From an uncultured Collinsella sp. (GTDB taxonomy: Bacteria; Actinomycetota; Coriobacteriia; Coriobacteriales; Coriobacteriaceae), in contig CABSBA010000049.1 of the NCBI GenBank assembly GCA_902475825.1, positions 1 to 9,317 of the forward strand: a stretch of DNA of 9,317 bases, in the 5' to 3' direction. A program made the translations under genes and the position numbers. Shown here in pieces: positions 7,669-9,317 of the stretch. The notes below the pieces were generated by a model. It made no database searches, had not been told where the DNA came from, and saw only the letters and a list, made by a program, of their open reading frames with translations. Position 1 is the first letter of the stretch; each line of letters starts with the position of its first letter.

Positions 7669-8634
7669 CTACAGACGCTGCGCCACGCGGATCTTGGCTG
7701 ATCTCGCCCGAGGGTTGCGCGCAACCTCATCGGGTTGGGCAACCAGGGGTTTGCGGGTGATGACCTTGAGTATCGGCACGTTGCCGCACACGCACACCGG
7801 AATCTCCGGCGGACACGTGCACCCCTGGCTCATCTCCTTAAAGTGGTTCTTTACGATACGGTCCTCGAGCGAGTGATACGAGATAACGCAGATGCGTCCG
7901 CCCGGGTTGAGCCACCTGGTGGCGGCGTCAAGCCCTCGCTCGAGCACATCGAGTTCGTGATTGACCTCGATGCGAATGGCCTGGAAACTCTTCTTGGCTG
8001 GGTGTCCGCCATGCCGACGAGCGGCAGCGGGGATACCAGCCTTGATGATCTCGACAAACTGACCGGTGGTTTCGATCGGCTCATGCTCGCGGCGGCGCAC
8101 GATCTCGCGCGCGATCTGCGAGGCGAACTTCTCTTCGCCGTAGACGCGTAGAATCCGGGCGAGGTCGTGTTCGTTATAGGTGTTGATGACCTCAGCTGCG
8201 TTTAAGGTGTTGTTACCCGGATCCATCCGCATGTCCAATGGGGCGTCCTCGTTGTACGAAAAGCCCCTGCCAGGGATATCGAGTTGCGGCGACGAAACGC
8301 CCAAGTCGAACAGGAAACCATCGACCCCGGGCACCTCGGCCGAGCAAAGCAGCTCGTCCAAGTCGCCGAAGTTGCCCTTCAGCAGCTGGTGCGGTACGCC
8401 GGGAACCTCGCGGTCCAGACGGGCGCCAGCGGCCTCGAGGGCCATGTCGTCCTGATCGACGCCGAGCAAAAGGCCGGTCTCCCCCACCTGCGCGGCCATC
8501 TTTACCGAATGGCCGGCACCGCCAAGGGTGCAGTCGCAGACGACGGAGCCGCTCTTTAGCTGCAGCGACTCAAGCACTTCGCCGAGCATGACAGGTTCAT
8601 GCCGATATTCTTGTGTCAAGATCCCACGCTCCAT
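7669..8634 (-). CDS. rsmH: RsmH (MraW), 16S rRNA (cytosine-1402-N4)-methyltransferase
   Basis: RsmH uses S-adenosylmethionine to methylate N4 of C1402 in 16S rRNA, in the ribosomal P site. The protein has 321 residues, as expected. Motifs in order are HEPVML (12-17), the SAM-binding loop DCTLGGAGHS (34-43; more often DATLGGGGHS), FLFDLGVSSPQLD, GFSYNEDAPLDMRMD, FQAIRIEVNHEL, RICVISYHSLEDRIVK and a Cys-rich CTCPPEIPVCVCG, and the end is RNPRARSAKIRVAQRL. The ATG at 8634 lies 20 nt after mraZ and has only a weak purine stretch in front. A TTG at codon 6 (8619) has GGAG 9 nt upstream and would also keep all family motifs, so the true start is somewhat uncertain. Its place next to mraZ is nearly universal in dcw clusters. 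Confidence 0.97.
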   Translation of the reverse strand: MERGILTQEYRHEPVMLGEVLESLQLKSGSVVCDCTLGGAGHSVKMAAQVGETGLLLGVDQDDMALEAAGARLDREVPGVPHQLLKGNFGDLDELLCSAEVPGVDGFLFDLGVSSPQLDIPGRGFSYNEDAPLDMRMDPGNNTLNAAEVINTYNEHDLARILRVYGEEKFASQIAREIVRRREHEPIETTGQFVEIIKAGIPAAARRHGGHPAKKSFQAIRIEVNHELDVLERGLDAATRWLNPGGRICVISYHSLEDRIVKNHFKEMSQGCTCPPEIPVCVCGNVPILKVITRKPLVAQPDEVARNPRARSAKIRVAQRL

Positions 8635-8654
8635 CCGTTACTCGTGCCTTGCCC

Positions 8655-9089
8655 TTACGAGAAGAAGAGGTCCAGCAGGGCCTCGTCGTCATCGTCCTCA
8701 TCGGCCGTAGCGCGGTCCCAAACCTCAAGGTGGTCGTAGTTGCCCACAACCGTGACCTCGCGGTCGAGGTTCGCCTGCTTGCGGAGAGACTCAGAAAGAC
8801 CGATACGACCTGCGCTGTCCACATCCATCGACGTGGTGCGCTTGTTGATCGCCCTCATAAGCTTCTGGTCGTTAATGTCACGCGGGTTAAAACCCTCGTG
8901 GCCCTCACGACCCGCGAAGAGTCCTTCGACCCACTTATCGAAGGCCTCGGCAGAGAACACGTACAGAGCATCGACATCCAGGGCTTTGAACACGCGAACG
9001 TGCTCTCCAAGCTCCTCGCGAAGGGGTGCAGGCAGGGACAGACGACCTTTTGCATCGAGATTGCGCTCGTATGCACCCGTCATTCCCAT
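8655..9089 (-). CDS. mraZ: MraZ, SpoVT/AbrB-fold transcriptional regulator
   Basis: MraZ is a DNA-binding protein of the SpoVT/AbrB fold that in several bacteria represses its own dcw operon by binding TGGG-type direct repeats upstream. The 144-residue protein has the two expected tandem half-domains, each with a DxxxR motif: DAKGRLSLP (Asp12, Arg16) and DSAGRIGLS (Asp91, Arg95). The last 20 or so residues are acidic (ADEDDDDEALLDLFFS), which looks like a lineage extension. The Shine-Dalgarno AGGGGAGGG (9095-9103) places the start at the ATG at 9089; a second ATG two codons later (M3) is the alternative. It is the first gene of the operon, with a promoter and repeated TGGGG sites directly upstream. 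Confidence 0.97.
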   Translation of the reverse strand: MGMTGAYERNLDAKGRLSLPAPLREELGEHVRVFKALDVDALYVFSAEAFDKWVEGLFAGREGHEGFNPRDINDQKLMRAINKRTTSMDVDSAGRIGLSESLRKQANLDREVTVVGNYDHLEVWDRATADEDDDDEALLDLFFS

Positions 9090-9127
9090 GTGCGCCCTCC
9101 CCTCGGTTACTCAGATGGCACGTACGC

Positions 9128-9140
9128 GGGGAACCACCCC
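9128..9140. repeat. 13-mer repeat copy B, GGGGAACCACCCC, in the mraZ leader
   Basis: The plus strand reads GGGGAACCACCCC, identical to copy A except for one base. It lies about 11-23 nt downstream of the inferred transcription start. In RNA it could form a four-pair GC stem with a five-base loop; in DNA it could be a second operator half of a pair. Function is unknown. Confidence 0.55.
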
Positions 9141-9157
9141 GCCTGTCGACGTCATCA

Positions 9158-9186
9158 ATAATATGGGGAACCGCCCCATTTTTCAA
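9158..9186 (-). promoter_or_regulatory. Putative sigma-70/sigma-A promoter of the dcw operon
   Basis: On the minus strand, TTGAAA (9186 to 9181) and TATTAT (9163 to 9158) are separated by exactly 17 bp, each with one or two mismatches to the consensus hexamer. Transcription would start near 9151, leaving a leader of about 60 nt before the mraZ ATG. No equally good promoter was seen elsewhere in the window. The spacing and match are read directly; activity is inferred. Confidence 0.7.
9165..9177. repeat. 13-mer repeat copy A, GGGGAACCGCCCC, in the promoter spacer
   Basis: The plus strand reads GGGGAACCGCCCC, a four-base GGGG/CCCC inverted pair around five bases. It fills most of the spacer between the -35 and -10 hexamers. 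A copy differing at one base lies 37 bp away in the leader. It could be an operator; its CCCC/GGGG end overlaps the last TGGGG element. Confidence 0.55.
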
Positions 9187-9228
9187 CACCTTTCCCCACC
9201 CCTTCCCCCACTCCGCCCCACCACTCCA
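9174..9228 (-). promoter_or_regulatory. Putative MraZ-box array (TGGGG direct repeats)
   Basis: On the minus strand TGGGG begins at 9220, 9210, 9198 and 9178, with TGGAG at 9228 and a degenerate TGTTG at 9188. Most steps are 10 bp, about one helical turn, with one 12-bp step between 9210 and 9198. The array runs from upstream of the -35 element into the -35/-10 spacer. TGGG-type repeats at about 10-bp steps are the known operator type of MraZ in Escherichia coli. Autorepression is inferred from this position. Confidence 0.6.
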
Positions 9229-9268
9229 CCCTCAATATGTTGTAAAACACCCCCGAGCATATGTTCGA

Positions 9269-9288
9269 AAACACAATATGTTGTGTTT
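9269..9288. promoter_or_regulatory. 20-bp palindrome AAACACAA-TATG-TTGTGTTT
   Basis: Perfect 8-bp arms (AAACACAA and TTGTGTTT) flank TATG. It lies about 85-100 bp upstream of the inferred -35 element and contains one of three ATATGTT copies. This is the size and form of a dimeric regulator site. It may serve the dcw promoter or a gene beyond the right edge. Confidence 0.4.
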
Positions 9289-9317
9289 GCAGCAAAGACG
9301 GGATGCCACCTGTAGAA

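Noticed and set aside
8740..9315. 191-codon plus-strand frame opposite mraZ and its promoter
   Set aside because: It runs through the mraZ gene and the repeat-rich control region; the translation is Ser/Arg/Pro/Thr-rich with no domain.

Overview
This window is one end of a division and cell wall (dcw) cluster, and every gene lies on the minus strand. Read in the direction of transcription, from right to left, the order is mraZ, rsmH (mraW), an ftsL-like gene, ftsI (a class B penicillin-binding protein), murF, mraY, murD and ftsW. The ftsW gene runs off the left edge. The GC content is high, and the proteins resemble actinobacterial dcw products. From the overall style of the proteins, including the Arg/Gly/Ser-rich N-terminal tail of FtsI, the MurF and RsmH sequences and the missing murE, I infer class Coriobacteriia, probably Collinsella or a close relative. 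This placement is recognition from memory and was not searched.

Right end (about 9090-9317): a 228-base non-coding leader. It holds a good sigma-70/sigma-A type promoter (TTGAAA, 17 bp, TATTAT), an array of TGGGG elements typical of MraZ autoregulation, two near-identical GGGGAACC[A/G]CCCC 13-mers on either side of the -10 element, and further upstream an AT-rich block with three ATATGTT repeats, a 20-bp palindrome and a degenerate LexA-like box. Centre right (5225-9089): mraZ, rsmH, ftsL and ftsI, which supply regulation, 16S rRNA methylation and the septal transpeptidase with its small membrane partner. Centre left (1236-5099): murF, mraY and murD, which act on the cytoplasmic and membrane-linked peptidoglycan precursor. 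Left end (1-1226): ftsW, the septal glycosyltransferase that works with FtsI. By dcw convention murG, murC and ftsQ would follow beyond the left edge, but that is inference.

The genes serve one process. MurD and MurF add D-Glu and D-Ala-D-Ala to UDP-MurNAc, MraY loads the finished pentapeptide onto undecaprenyl phosphate, and FtsW and FtsI polymerise and cross-link it at the septum. FtsL helps to activate the FtsW-FtsI pair. MraZ probably controls the operon from its own promoter.

I found no mobile element, CRISPR array, RNA gene or clearly new system. The points worth a second look are the absence of murE from its usual place between ftsI and murF, a single continuous reading frame through murF-mraY-murD-ftsW broken only by three TAG codons, a possible anti-Shine-Dalgarno pairing in front of ftsL, and the structured mraZ control region.
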